Shown: positions 9,284-19,216, numbered from the stretch's first letter. The stretch: DNA of 64,000 bases from an uncultured Treponema sp. (GCA_910584475.1 CAJUBD010000001.1:19028-83027), one strand, 5' to 3'. The notes: generated from the letters alone by a model not told the origin. Program-made: numbers and translations.

Positions 9284-10318
9284 ATGGCTTTCAATCATTT
9301 TGTAACCGATATAGGAATCGATTTGGGCACCTGCAACACGCTCATCTATGTACGCGGAAAGGGAATCGTCATCGACGAGCCTTCTGTCGTGGCGGTGGAA
9401 AAAGGAACGAACCGTGTCGTGGCGGTCGGCGCGGAGGCCAAGCGGATGCTTTGGAAAACTCCGAAAAACATCAGCGCGATTCGTCCGCTCGCCGACGGCG
9501 TCATCGCCGATATCGACAGTTGCGAAAAAATGATAAAATATTTCATCGTAAAAATAATTCCTCGTCACAGATTTTTCACTTCGACAAGAATGAAAATAGG
9601 AATTCCATCTTGCATTACGGAAGTGGAAAAGCGCGCAGTAATCGAAGCTGCACTAAAGGCAGGCGCGCGAGAAGTGGAAGTGATTCCTGAAAGTCTGGCG
9701 GCGGCTATCGGCGCGAAGATTCCAATCGAAGAACCTGCCGGGCACATGGTCTGCGACATTGGCGGCGGCACTGCGGAAACGTCGGTAATCTCTTTGGGAG
9801 GAATGGTCGTCACGTCCTCGATTCGTGTCGGCGGCAACAAATTCGACGAGGCGATTGTAAAGCATATTCAGCAGAAATTCGGGCTTTTTATCGGACAGCA
9901 CACAGCGGAGCGCCTCAAGATTGAAATCGGAAACGCGTCTTCCGACAGGGACATCAAAAAAATGGAAATAAAAGGAACTGACGCCGCGACAGGACTTCCG
10001 CGTCGCCTGGAAATAGACAGCGTGGAAGTGCGCGAGGCATTGAAAGAGCCAGTCAACATGATTGTCGAAGAAATCAAGAACACTTTGGGACACACGCCTC
10101 CTGAACTTGCGGCGGACATCATCGAACGCGGCATTGTGATGACAGGCGGCGGCTCTATGCTGAAAGGGCTTCCAAAGTTGATTTCAAAAGAAACGAACGT
10201 TCCTGTAATTCTCGTGGAAAAGCCGCTTGAATGTGTCGCGCTCGGGGCGGGCGAGGCGTTTGAACTGTTCAAGGACATGTCTACGGATCGTTCCATTTAC
10301 GACAATCTGAACGTATAG
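9284..10318 (+). CDS. mreB: Rod shape-determining actin homologue MreB
   Basis: 344 residues of the actin-like ATPase family. Phosphate-1 motif IGIDLGTCNTLIYV, phosphate-2 motif CDIGGGTAETSVISLGG and adenosine motif VMTGGGSMLKGL are all intact. It forms membrane-bound filaments that organise lateral wall synthesis. ATG 9284 follows GGGAGGAAAC; an ATG-like start 12 bases upstream would lie before the ribosome binding site. First of mreB-mreC-mreD-mrdA-rodA, all closely spaced. Confidence 0.97.
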   Translation: MAFNHFVTDIGIDLGTCNTLIYVRGKGIVIDEPSVVAVEKGTNRVVAVGAEAKRMLWKTPKNISAIRPLADGVIADIDSCEKMIKYFIVKIIPRHRFFTSTRMKIGIPSCITEVEKRAVIEAALKAGAREVEVIPESLAAAIGAKIPIEEPAGHMVCDIGGGTAETSVISLGGMVVTSSIRVGGNKFDEAIVKHIQQKFGLFIGQHTAERLKIEIGNASSDRDIKKMEIKGTDAATGLPRRLEIDSVEVREALKEPVNMIVEEIKNTLGHTPPELAADIIERGIVMTGGGSMLKGLPKLISKETNVPVILVEKPLECVALGAGEAFELFKDMSTDRSIYDNLNV

Positions 10319-10324
10319 ACGAAA

Positions 10325-11203
10325 ATGCAAAAGCGTCCGTTCTTTGTTTCGCATTTTGCAGAATTTCTCCTCGTCTTTTTGCTCGCTCTGTCATGCGCCA
10401 TGGCGGCATTTTCGGCAGGCGGATTTATATTGGATCTAAGGCAAATCGGCTTCAATGTGTTTTCGACCGCGCAAAATGGCGTCAACGCCGTAACTTCCGC
10501 CGTAAAGAATTCGGTAAACGCCGTCAAGGAACTTTCCAAGCTGCACAAAGAATATGACATTCTTGTGAAAAAACTCGAAGACTACGAATATATGCAGCGA
10601 ACAAATACCGAAATCCGAAAGGAAAACGCGCGGTTGAAAGAACAGCTGGAATTTTCGCAAAGTCTCGACAACAAAAACTATGCCGCGAACATAATCTCAC
10701 GCGGCACGGATAATCTCTACACGTCTTTCGTGATAAACAAGGGCAGCCGCCATGGAATAAGAAAAAACATGCCCGTTCTCGCCATCCAAAACGGGAGTTT
10801 CGGCATCGTAGGAAAAGTCGTCATGGTCGGATACACGACATCTCAGATAATGCCGCTCTTTGACTTCAACTGCATGATTTCCGCGCGGATTCAAAATACC
10901 CGCGACATTGGGCTTGTCTCAGGCAATGGCTCGGAGAGCCTGCCGCTTGACATGGACTATATAAAACGCAGGGTAATTGACGAACTTCATTTTGGCGATG
11001 TAATCGTCACGAGCGGCGAGAACGAAAATTATCCTGCGGACATTCCGATAGGAACGATTTCAAGCATAAGGGTTTTGGATTACGACACTTCAATCGCGAT
11101 TGAGCTCACTCCGATAATAGACTTTTCGCGCCTTGAGACAGTGATTGTCGTCGACCAGGGAAAGCCAAACGACAACATGAAAGGGGAGGGCGGCGATGAT
11201 TAA
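10325..11203 (+). CDS. mreC: Rod shape-determining protein MreC
   Basis: 292 residues: a short cytoplasmic N-terminus, one transmembrane helix (about 15-38), a coiled coil to about residue 110, then the periplasmic beta-barrel domain with the family feature VINKGSRHGIRKNMPV and a later GDVIVTSGENENYPADIPIG. MreC bridges MreB/RodZ and PBP2 in the elongasome. It starts 6 bases after the mreB stop and overlaps mreD by 8 bases. Confidence 0.93.
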   Translation: MQKRPFFVSHFAEFLLVFLLALSCAMAAFSAGGFILDLRQIGFNVFSTAQNGVNAVTSAVKNSVNAVKELSKLHKEYDILVKKLEDYEYMQRTNTEIRKENARLKEQLEFSQSLDNKNYAANIISRGTDNLYTSFVINKGSRHGIRKNMPVLAIQNGSFGIVGKVVMVGYTTSQIMPLFDFNCMISARIQNTRDIGLVSGNGSESLPLDMDYIKRRVIDELHFGDVIVTSGENENYPADIPIGTISSIRVLDYDTSIAIELTPIIDFSRLETVIVVDQGKPNDNMKGEGGDD

Positions 11204-11705
11204 GTCCTATCTGTCGAGTCTTTTGACGTTGATCTCATTCGTCCTCATAGAAAGCGCGCTTCTTTCGAACATTTCCTTTTTGCCGGCGTTTCCTGACTTT
11301 ATGATGATTTGCGTGCTTTATTTTTCCGTGCGAAACGGAAAGGTCGCCGGTCAGACCATGGGCTTCGCAAGCGGACTTCTGTTGGATTTATTCAGCGGCG
11401 CGCCATTCGGAATGTCTTGCATCGTGCGGACGATTATGGGCTATCTCGGAGGCATTTTCCACAACCTTATGAACTACAAAAGTTTTTTGGTGAACATTGT
11501 CGCAGGCTTTTCCGCGACAATCGTAAAGGCTGTCTTGATTTATGGAATATCGCTTTTGTTTCCAAAATATGTCAATTCCTACCATCTCTTTTCTTCGGTC
11601 TTCGCGCTGGAACTCGCGCTGAACACAATCTTCACGCCGATAATGTTCAAATTCTTTGGCGCGTTTGACGCGTTTCTCGCATTGCCGGACAGGAGATTGC
11701 GCTGA
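11196..11705 (+). CDS. mreD: Rod shape-determining membrane protein MreD
   Basis: 169 residues, almost wholly hydrophobic with about five or six transmembrane helices and the family-like GLLLDLFSGAPFGMS loop (about 65-80). MreD works with MreC in cell-wall elongation. Its ATG lies inside the end of mreC after GGAGGGCGG, and its stop overlaps the mrdA start by one base (TGATG), indicating coupled translation. Confidence 0.9.
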   Translation: MIKSYLSSLLTLISFVLIESALLSNISFLPAFPDFMMICVLYFSVRNGKVAGQTMGFASGLLLDLFSGAPFGMSCIVRTIMGYLGGIFHNLMNYKSFLVNIVAGFSATIVKAVLIYGISLLFPKYVNSYHLFSSVFALELALNTIFTPIMFKFFGAFDAFLALPDRRLR

Positions 11706-13588
11706 TGGCGAATGCGGGAGAAAATACGAGAATCAGAAGCAAGACCGTAGTCATATCCGTTTTTTCCGTGATGATTGGCGCAGTTTTCATAGTTTACGCA
11801 TTGCGCCTTTTTTCAATGCAAGTGATCCACGGAAACGCATACAGAACGCAGTCTCGAGTCGTTTCCACGAGAAACACCGTCATCACGGCGCAGCGCGGCG
11901 AAATTTACGACCGCAACAACAACGCCGCGCTCGTCATCAACACTGACTCTTTCGCAATCGAAGTCGTGCCCGGCGAAATTCCCGCCGACGAATATGACAC
12001 GGTGAGCACGAAACTTGCCGACTATCTCGGCATAAAAAAATCCGAAATCGACGCGGCCATTCCGCAGAACATACGGCGCTCGTTCAGCCGAGTCACGGTA
12101 AAGACAAACGTGCCTTTTGAAGTCGTCTCGAACATCGCGGAAAATCTTTATGATTTGCCGGGAGTGAGCTATGTATCAAAGCCGATGAGAAATTACATTG
12201 AAACAGGCTCGTTCTCGCACATATTGGGCTATGTCGGAAACATCACGCGCGAAGAGTACGCATTGATGTACAACCAGGGATACTCGAACACGAGCATCGT
12301 AGGAAAGAACGGCATCGAAAAGCAGTATGACTCGCTGCTTCAAGGAAAAGACGGCCTTGAACAGAGGACTATCGACGCGCGCGGGCGGATAATATCCGAA
12401 CCGCCCACGATCCGGCCTCCGGAAATGGGAAAAAAGCTAGTCCTCACGATTGACACGAACATACAAAAGTTGGCGGAAAAAGCCCTTGGCAACCGAATAG
12501 GCGCGGTCGTAGTCCTGAAGCCGTCCACGGGCGAAGTGCTAGCGATGGTTTCCTATCCTTACTTCGACTCGAACCTGTTCAACAGGGAAAATTCTTCGGA
12601 AGAATATTCAAAGCTCACCCAAGACCAATACAATCCTCTTTTGAACCGCGCCGTGAATGCGGCATATCCGCCGGCATCTACTTTTAAAATCGTGATGAGC
12701 GCGGCGATCCTGGCAGAAAAATCTCTGCCGACTTATGAGAAAATCGAATGCAGCGGCGACATGGAATATGGCGGACGCGTTTTTCACTGCTGGATTTTGC
12801 GTCCCGGACACGGCCGACTCGACTTCAAGAACGCTTTGGCGCAATCATGCGACATTTATTATTGGCAGGTCGGACGCGAAAAACTCGGCGTCGACAAAAT
12901 CGCGGAATATGCCAAAATGTTCGGCTACGGTCAAAGCGCGCAAATTGATTTGCCAAGCCAGTCAAGGGGATTCTTTCCATCCGCCGAATGGAAAGAACGC
13001 CGCTATCACGAAAGGTGGCTTGGCGGCGACACCATGGCGATTTCGATAGGGCAGGGCTACACCACGGCGACTCCCCTGCAAGTCGCAAACGTGATGGCGA
13101 TGGTGGCGAATTCCGGAGTAATTTACAAGCCGCACATCTTAAAAGAAGTGCGTGATCCTTCGACAGATGAATTGCTCGAAACCGTCGAGCCTGAAGTCCT
13201 TCATAAAAGCGATTTGGACGATGCGATTTGGAAGGAAATCCAGGACGACTTGCGATATACCGTCACTGACGGGGCGACACGCCACAGCCTTGCGAACCGC
13301 ACGGTAAAGATGGCGGCAAAGACCGGTACCGCCGAAGTGAACGGATATAAAGACAGTTGGCACTCATGGCTTTTGGCTTACGCGCCGTGGGACGGACCTC
13401 CAGAAGACAGGGTTGTTGTGGCTACAATAGTCGAAGCGGCGAACATTTGGGAATCTTGGTCCAACTATGCGACAAACATAATCATGCAAGGAATCTTCGC
13501 AAACCAAACTTACGAGGAAGCCGTGGCAGCGTTGGGCTGGCAATATCTAATAAACAACCACAGGACCAGCGGCGCGAGAATAGAATAG
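11705..13588 (+). CDS. mrdA: Penicillin-binding protein 2 (transpeptidase of the elongasome)
   Basis: 627 residues: N-terminal membrane anchor (about 15-38), pedestal domain with AQRGEIYDRN, and a class B transpeptidase domain. Catalytic Ser about 325 in ASTFK, second motif SCD in AQSCDIYYW, third motif KTG at about 539 in AAKTGTAEVN. It cross-links peptidoglycan side chains together with the RodA polymerase. rodA follows after 11 bases. All catalytic motifs are present and length is typical. Confidence 0.96.
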   Translation: MANAGENTRIRSKTVVISVFSVMIGAVFIVYALRLFSMQVIHGNAYRTQSRVVSTRNTVITAQRGEIYDRNNNAALVINTDSFAIEVVPGEIPADEYDTVSTKLADYLGIKKSEIDAAIPQNIRRSFSRVTVKTNVPFEVVSNIAENLYDLPGVSYVSKPMRNYIETGSFSHILGYVGNITREEYALMYNQGYSNTSIVGKNGIEKQYDSLLQGKDGLEQRTIDARGRIISEPPTIRPPEMGKKLVLTIDTNIQKLAEKALGNRIGAVVVLKPSTGEVLAMVSYPYFDSNLFNRENSSEEYSKLTQDQYNPLLNRAVNAAYPPASTFKIVMSAAILAEKSLPTYEKIECSGDMEYGGRVFHCWILRPGHGRLDFKNALAQSCDIYYWQVGREKLGVDKIAEYAKMFGYGQSAQIDLPSQSRGFFPSAEWKERRYHERWLGGDTMAISIGQGYTTATPLQVANVMAMVANSGVIYKPHILKEVRDPSTDELLETVEPEVLHKSDLDDAIWKEIQDDLRYTVTDGATRHSLANRTVKMAAKTGTAEVNGYKDSWHSWLLAYAPWDGPPEDRVVVATIVEAANIWESWSNYATNIIMQGIFANQTYEEAVAALGWQYLINNHRTSGARIE

Positions 13589-13599
13589 GAAGGCGTATT

Positions 13600-14943
13600 G
13601 TGAAAATCAAAATTTTTAGTTTGATAGACTGGATAATGCTCCTATGCGTTTTGGCTTTGGCGACAGTCGGAATATTTTTCATCTATTCGAGCGCGATAAA
13701 CCAGCAAGGCATTTTGGTCACGAACGAATACATAAAGCAAATCATCTGGACCAGCCTTGGAATCGCGCTGCTTCTTTTCGCCGCGATTTACGACTACCGA
13801 AACTACGAGCGTTACATCGTCTATCTTTTCGGATTTTTGATTTTCCTTTTGGTGATAACGCGGCTTTTCGGAAAAACCGTGAACGGAGCGAAAAGCTGGA
13901 TTGGAATCGGAGATTTCGGAATCCAGCCCGCGGAATTCGGCAAAGTAATTTACATCCTTTTTCTTGGATGGTATTTCCACAAAAGCGAAAGCTTCGAAGA
14001 GCGCAAGCGATTTTTCATCGGACTTGCGATAATGCTTTTTACGATGGGATTGATTTTGATTCAGCCCGACTTGGGCACTTCGAGCGTCTATGTTCCGATC
14101 TTTTTCTTCATGTGCTTCGCGGCGGGAATTCCACTGCGCTACATTTTGTGGGTTCTATCGTTCGGAATTCTCACGATTTTCGTCGCTATTCTTCCAGTCT
14201 GGCAAGACCAAATCGCATCTCATACTTACGCCATTTTGAGCGTGCTCACGAATTCTAGACTGCGCATGCTTTTTACGGCAGGGCTTGGCTCCATTACGCT
14301 GATTGGATTTTTGGGGAAACTATTTTTCAAGCACAACCAATATTATTATTGGATAACCTATGTCGGTTCAATCCTGTTCTTTGCAATGGTGTGCTCGCTC
14401 GGAGTGACGAAGGTCCTCAAGCCGTATCAAATCCAGCGCCTCATAATTTTCCTCGACCCTTACACCGACCGTCAGGGCGCGGGCTGGAACATAATTCAGT
14501 CCAAGACAGCCATCGGCGCGGGTGGTCTTTTCGGCAAAGGATTTTTGCGTGGAACGCAAAGCCACCTGCGCTTCCTTCCCGAACAAAGCACGGACTTCAT
14601 TTTCAGCATACTTTCCGAAGAGGCGGGATTTTTGGGAGGACTTGGAGTTTTTGTGTTATATTTTGTGCTCATCCTCAGAATGATTCTAATAATTCGCCGC
14701 ACTACGAACCATTTCGGCTATTACGTCGCATGCGGAATACTCGGGATGTTCTTCTTCCATTTTACTGTAAACATCGGGATGGTAATGGGAATTATGCCGA
14801 TTACTGGAATTCCGCTGCTTTTCATTTCATACGGAGGCTCTTCGATGTGGACGGCGATGTTCTGCGTGGGGCTTATGATGAGCATAAATTACCGCCATTT
14901 CGCGTTTATGAACCAGGAAATTGTGGGGGGGGGTATAAAATAA
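13600..14943 (+). CDS. rodA: Peptidoglycan glycosyltransferase RodA (SEDS family)
   Basis: 447 residues with about ten transmembrane helices. SEDS signature regions include LKPYQIQRLIIFLDPYTD, IIQSKTAIGAGGLFGKGF and FLPEQSTDFIFSILSEEAG; the last two flank the extracellular loops that carry the catalytic Asp in this family. It polymerises lipid II in partnership with PBP2. Start is GTG 13600 after AGGAAGG. A run of nine G (14924-14933) sits six codons before the stop and makes the C-terminus VGGGIK. Confidence 0.95.
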   Translation: MKIKIFSLIDWIMLLCVLALATVGIFFIYSSAINQQGILVTNEYIKQIIWTSLGIALLLFAAIYDYRNYERYIVYLFGFLIFLLVITRLFGKTVNGAKSWIGIGDFGIQPAEFGKVIYILFLGWYFHKSESFEERKRFFIGLAIMLFTMGLILIQPDLGTSSVYVPIFFFMCFAAGIPLRYILWVLSFGILTIFVAILPVWQDQIASHTYAILSVLTNSRLRMLFTAGLGSITLIGFLGKLFFKHNQYYYWITYVGSILFFAMVCSLGVTKVLKPYQIQRLIIFLDPYTDRQGAGWNIIQSKTAIGAGGLFGKGFLRGTQSHLRFLPEQSTDFIFSILSEEAGFLGGLGVFVLYFVLILRMILIIRRTTNHFGYYVACGILGMFFFHFTVNIGMVMGIMPITGIPLLFISYGGSSMWTAMFCVGLMMSINYRHFAFMNQEIVGGGIK

Positions 14944-15068
14944 CCTATAATTGAGAGAGAAAAACATTATCAAAATAAAAAAGAAAGGTCGCACGAAAAA
15001 CAGGCCGGCGTTGCCGCTGGTACGGCGTTAAGTTTTTTTTCTAAATCAATTTTTCCATTCCAAAGCAC

Positions 15069-15097
15069 TTGCAACTTTTTTTCAAATGTGATATACT
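15069..15097 (+). promoter_or_regulatory. Promoter of tRNA-Pro
   Basis: TTGCAA (15069-15074), 17-base spacer, TATACT (15092-15097) with a TG one base upstream (extended -10), ending 12 bases before the mature tRNA. Confidence 0.75.
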
Positions 15098-15109
15098 GTT
15101 TCTCAGCAA

Positions 15110-15183
15110 CGGGCTATAGCGCAGCTGGTTAGCGTGCTTGTCTGGGGGGCAAGAGGTCTCGGATTCGAATTCCGATAGCCCGA
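15110..15183 (+). tRNA. tRNA-Pro (anticodon GGG)
   Basis: Folds as a cloverleaf: acceptor CGGGCTA/TAGCCCG, D-stem GCGC/GCGT, anticodon stem CTTGT/GCAAG around loop CTGGGGG giving GGG, and T-arm TCGGA-TTCGAAT-TCCGA. The 3' CCA is not encoded. Flanked by its own promoter and terminator in an otherwise empty 400-base gap between rodA and mfd; I see nothing else in 15224-15343. Confidence 0.95.
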
Positions 15184-15185
15184 TG

Positions 15186-15223
15186 ATAAAAGAACTGCAG
15201 TCTAAAGACTGCAGTTCTTTTAT
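15186..15223 (+). terminator. Intrinsic terminator after tRNA-Pro
   Basis: A perfect 17-bp stem (15186-15202 with 15207-15223) around a 4-base TAAA loop, ending in TTTTATTTT. Being symmetric and A/T-flanked, it could also work for transcripts coming from the mfd side. Confidence 0.85.
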
Positions 15224-15343
15224 TTTAAAATAATTTGTCAGATACATTAAAAAAAGAACATTTTGGTAGACAGAATCCCCGTTATAGGAAGTAAACCCTG
15301 TGCGAAAATCCCGCCCTTTTTTTATATTTTATCACGATTTCAA

Positions 15344-18300
15344 TCAGTTCGCGAGCCTTTCCAATTTTTCGGAAATGAACGCGCTCTTTTCTTTTAGCCC
15401 GATTTTCCCAGTCTGCATTACTATCATATTCGGGTGTGCCGCGTCCAAACGAATCGTTCCCGGATTTTCCTTTATCAGCGACATCAGGCGGTCTATCTTG
15501 ATGTTGCCCACTTTGCCGAATTCAATTTTCGTGACTCCGCTTTTTTCCTTTATCGAAGTGATGAAAAGCGAGTCCGCGATTATGCGCACTTCCGAAAGAG
15601 TCAAAAGGCTCATAACTTCGTCTGGAACGCCGCCGAATCTGTCGAGCAGTTCACCATACACCGCGTCGAGTTCCTCGCGGCTCGTGATTCCGGCAATCTT
15701 CTTGTAGATTTCCATTTTTTCCTCGGGATTTTGGATGTATGAATCCGGAATGAATCCCGTATACTCAAGTTCCATCAAAACTTCGCTCTGCGGAACGTAT
15801 TCCGACGCGGAAAGCCGTTCTACGGCCTCGTTCAAAAGCCGCAAATACATGTCGAATCCCACGGAATAGACGTTGCCGCTTTGGTCGCGCCCAAGCAAAT
15901 TCCCAGCCCCGCGGATTTCCATGTCTTTCATCGCGATTTTAAATCCCGAGCCGAGTTCCGTAAAGTCTGAAATCACTTGAAGCCGCTTCATAGCGATTTC
16001 GCTCAAAACCTTGTGCTCAGGATAAAAAAGGTACGCATAGGCCTTTCGGTCGCTTCGTCCGACGCGTCCGCGGAGTTGGTAGAGCTGCGACACTCCGTAC
16101 ATATCGGCGCGATCGATTATGATTGTGTTTACATTCGGAATGTCGATTCCGTTTTCGATAATTGTCGTGGAGACGAGCACATGAAATCCGCCAAGCTTGA
16201 ACCTTCGGAAAATGTCGTCAAGCTCGTCGCTCGACATTTGACCATGAGCGATGTCCACCATCATTTCCGGCACAATCTGTTCAAGATGTCGGCGCGTTTC
16301 TTCCAAAGTTTCCACGCGGTTGTGCAAAAAGAAAACTTGCCCTCCCCGCTCCACTTCAAATCGAATCGCCTTTGCCACACGCTCATCGTCATAAGGATCG
16401 ATTACGGTCTCAATCGCCTGACGATTTTGCGGAGGTGTCGTCAAAAGGCTCATGTCACGGATTTTCAAAAAACTCATGTGGAGCGTTCGCGGAATCGGAG
16501 TCGCGCTCATCGCAAGGCAGTCGATGTTGTTTTTCATCACTTTGAGCCGCTCCTTGTCCTTTACGCCGAACCTCTGCTCCTCGTCGATTATCATAAGTCC
16601 GAGATTTTTGAAATGCACGTCCTTTTGGATAATCCTGTGAGTGCCAACCAAAATGTCCACGCCGCCGCTTTTGAGGCTTTCCAAAATCTTCTTTTGTTCC
16701 GACGCGGAAACAAAGCGCGAGAGAACCTTTATCGTAACCGGGAAATTCTTAAAACGCTCGACGCATGTCTCGTAATGCTGCTCCGCCAAAATCGTAGTCG
16801 GCGCCATAAACGCCACTTGCTTTCCGCCGAGCACCGCCTTGAACGCCGCCCGCATCGCAATCTCGGTCTTGCCATAGCCCACGTCGCCACAAATCAGGCG
16901 ATCCATCGGAACATCGCGCTCCATGTCCGCCTTGATTTCCTGCGTGACGGTAATCTGGTCGGCGGTGTCTTCATAAGGAAACGCCGCCTCGAACGCCGCC
17001 TGCCATTCGTTGTCCTTTGGAAACGCGAATCCCCGCGAAGTTTTCCTGCGCGAATACAAATCGATGAGCTTCTGCGCCAGCTCTTCCACCGCCTGCTTGA
17101 CGCGATTCTTTCGGTTTTCCCAAGCCTTGCTTCCAATCCTGTCGAGTCGCGGCTTTTCGCCCTCGTTGCCGATGTAGCGTTGCACCAAGTTCGCCTGCTC
17201 GATCGGCACGAACGCGATGTCGTCATCGGCATATTCGAGCTTTATGTAGTCGCGCTCTTGTCCGGCCGATTTCATGCGTTCTATTCCTTTAAAAAGTCCA
17301 ATGCCGTAGCTCGCATGCACTACATAGTCGCCGGGATTGAGTTCCACGAACGTGTCGATGGCGCGGCTTTTCGCGCTGTGGATGGATTTGGGAACGCGCT
17401 TTCGCCTGCCGAAAATCTCGTTTTCCTGGATTACGAGAATCTTTTCGCTTGCGATGGAAAATCCTTGCGAAATCGCCTGCGGAATCAAAAATATTTCGCC
17501 TTGATTTTCTCGCCCATCTTGCGATAAAATTTCCTCTCCCAAAATTTGCGATATTCTCTGCGTCTGGTTTTCGTTGTCGCAGAAAATGAAAATCGCGTAG
17601 CCCTCGCCTTTCAGCCTTGAAATCTGTTCTTTGAGATAATTTATGTTTCCGAAAAAACTCTGCGAATTTTGCGATTGAAACGCGATAGTCCTTGCGATTG
17701 AATTGGACACGGATTTTATTTTCGCAGATTTTTCAGTTGTGATAAAATTAGAATTTTCGCTTTTTTCGGAATTCACGCTTGCGATAAAATCGGATTTCGT
17801 TTCATCGGAATTTTCACTGTGAAGCGTCTTGAAAAAAAACGAATTTTCATGTCGCGACAAAATCTCGTCGAAATCGAAAAGAGCCATCGAAGGCGGAAAG
17901 ACCGGCTCTTCCGCCCTCGCCTTTCTATATGTCGCCTCGAATTCCCTTTGCAGCGCGGCCACCGCATTTTTCTGCCTGTCATAGTCGTAATAAAAGACCG
18001 TCGCGCTCTTTCCGATGTAGTCCAAAAGCGAATATTTTTTTTCATACAAAATCGGATAGAAAAGCTCTTCGCCCGCCGCGCGTCCAGAAATTTCAAGTTC
18101 GTCGAGCCTTGAGGCAAGGACATCCTTCGCTTTTTTCGTAAAAGGCAAAAAGACTTTTTCATCCCCGCGAATTTCCTCGAAATTTTCTGAATATGTGCCA
18201 TTTTTTATAATTTTATTATCCTTTTGTTCACAACTTGAGAAACTTTCTAGACTCTCTTGAACATTCTTAAGCGCATTTTCTTCATATTCCTCTATTTTTT

Positions 18301-19117
18301 TTCGCAAATGCGCGACGGTCTCCTCGTCAAACAAAACTTCTTTCATCGGCGGAATGAAAATTTTTTCGACGCTTGAAATAGTGGACTGAGTTTCCGTGGA
18401 AAAAGTCCTTATCTTTTCGATTTTGTCAAAGTCAAGCGTAATGCGGAAAGCCTCGTCTTCGGACGGCGCGAAAATGTCGAGCACTTCGCCGCGCAAAGCG
18501 AACTCTCCCTGCACGCTCACTTTTGGAACGCGAGTGTAGCCGATTTTCGACAAACGCTCGCTTAAATTTTCCGTGTCGACAGCCTGTCCTTTTTTCAGAT
18601 TTATCGCAAGGCTTCTTACGCTTTCCGGATTCGGGAGCGGCGAAAGGAACGTCCTTTGGCTTGCGATAAATATGCGCGGGATCTTGTTGGTCGGGGAATT
18701 CTCGCCTTGCGCCAATTTCGCAAGAAAAGCCGCCCGCTCGCCAAAAACCGCGCTTCCTTTTCCTAGAGCGCGATACGGAATCGTTCCCCACCACGGCATC
18801 TGAAATATCCGCGCTTCGCCAATCGCGCTTTTCAAGTCTTGCGATATTTCAAGAACGTCCTTTTCTGTCGGAACAATCGCAAGGAAATCAAGACTTCGCG
18901 CCAAGTCTTCATCCGAACCGTATTGACTTGCGATGATTTTTTGCGATATTTTTTTTGCGACAAATGACGAAACGAAAAAAGAAGGCAACGCTCCGCACAG
19001 TCCTTCGACTTGCGCCGGAAGCGAGATTTTTTTATCGCAAATACCTTGTATGGCGCGGTCCATTTCCTGCCAATTTTTTAGTCTTTCGTTCAAATTATTC
19101 TTATCTAATGTATTCAT
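15344..19117 (-). CDS. mfd: Transcription-repair coupling factor Mfd
   Basis: About 1257 residues, some 100 longer than usual. N-terminal UvrB-like module, an RNA-polymerase-interacting domain (VELNPGDYVVHASYGIGLFK onward), then a RecG-like superfamily 2 translocase with Walker A GDVGYGKTE (about 744), DEEQ box (about 845), SATPIPRTLHMS, and QLRGRVGRS; the C-terminal TRCF domain is complete. It removes stalled RNA polymerase and recruits UvrA. The ATG at 19117 is preceded by CGGAA; a TTG five codons upstream has no ribosome binding site. The region of about residues 440-535 is a low-complexity Ser/Glu/Lys linker where TTTTATCGCAA-type motifs occur, which explains the extra length. Confidence 0.95.
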   Translation of the reverse strand: MNTLDKNNLNERLKNWQEMDRAIQGICDKKISLPAQVEGLCGALPSFFVSSFVAKKISQKIIASQYGSDEDLARSLDFLAIVPTEKDVLEISQDLKSAIGEARIFQMPWWGTIPYRALGKGSAVFGERAAFLAKLAQGENSPTNKIPRIFIASQRTFLSPLPNPESVRSLAINLKKGQAVDTENLSERLSKIGYTRVPKVSVQGEFALRGEVLDIFAPSEDEAFRITLDFDKIEKIRTFSTETQSTISSVEKIFIPPMKEVLFDEETVAHLRKKIEEYEENALKNVQESLESFSSCEQKDNKIIKNGTYSENFEEIRGDEKVFLPFTKKAKDVLASRLDELEISGRAAGEELFYPILYEKKYSLLDYIGKSATVFYYDYDRQKNAVAALQREFEATYRKARAEEPVFPPSMALFDFDEILSRHENSFFFKTLHSENSDETKSDFIASVNSEKSENSNFITTEKSAKIKSVSNSIARTIAFQSQNSQSFFGNINYLKEQISRLKGEGYAIFIFCDNENQTQRISQILGEEILSQDGRENQGEIFLIPQAISQGFSIASEKILVIQENEIFGRRKRVPKSIHSAKSRAIDTFVELNPGDYVVHASYGIGLFKGIERMKSAGQERDYIKLEYADDDIAFVPIEQANLVQRYIGNEGEKPRLDRIGSKAWENRKNRVKQAVEELAQKLIDLYSRRKTSRGFAFPKDNEWQAAFEAAFPYEDTADQITVTQEIKADMERDVPMDRLICGDVGYGKTEIAMRAAFKAVLGGKQVAFMAPTTILAEQHYETCVERFKNFPVTIKVLSRFVSASEQKKILESLKSGGVDILVGTHRIIQKDVHFKNLGLMIIDEEQRFGVKDKERLKVMKNNIDCLAMSATPIPRTLHMSFLKIRDMSLLTTPPQNRQAIETVIDPYDDERVAKAIRFEVERGGQVFFLHNRVETLEETRRHLEQIVPEMMVDIAHGQMSSDELDDIFRRFKLGGFHVLVSTTIIENGIDIPNVNTIIIDRADMYGVSQLYQLRGRVGRSDRKAYAYLFYPEHKVLSEIAMKRLQVISDFTELGSGFKIAMKDMEIRGAGNLLGRDQSGNVYSVGFDMYLRLLNEAVERLSASEYVPQSEVLMELEYTGFIPDSYIQNPEEKMEIYKKIAGITSREELDAVYGELLDRFGGVPDEVMSLLTLSEVRIIADSLFITSIKEKSGVTKIEFGKVGNIKIDRLMSLIKENPGTIRLDAAHPNMIVMQTGKIGLKEKSAFISEKLERLAN

Positions 19118-19137
19118 AAAAAATTCCGACAATTAAA

Positions 19138-19216
19138 ATTAGGTAATAGGTAATGAGCAATATGTAATAATTTTTCTGTTAAAATATTACTTACTACCCA
19201 TTACCCATTACTTAAC
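19138..19216. repeat. Imperfect inverted repeat with TAATGGGTAATGGG arms
   Basis: Between mfd and the next gene, arms of about 33 bases (from 19139 and ending near 19216) are reverse complements at roughly three quarters of positions, around a T/A-rich centre. The arms themselves contain short tandem GTAAT(A/G)GGTAATG units. It could be a small non-autonomous repeat or a bidirectional hairpin between divergent genes. Confidence 0.6.

Noticed and set aside
14920..14943. Run of nine G at the end of rodA as a phase-variation tract
   Set aside because: Slippage would change only the last few residues of the C-terminal tail, so a switch is unlikely, though sequencing error there is possible.
15977..17527. 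A 516-codon open frame antisense to mfd
   Set aside because: It mirrors the codon bias of mfd, has no ribosome binding site and its translation is an Arg/His-rich shadow with no domain.
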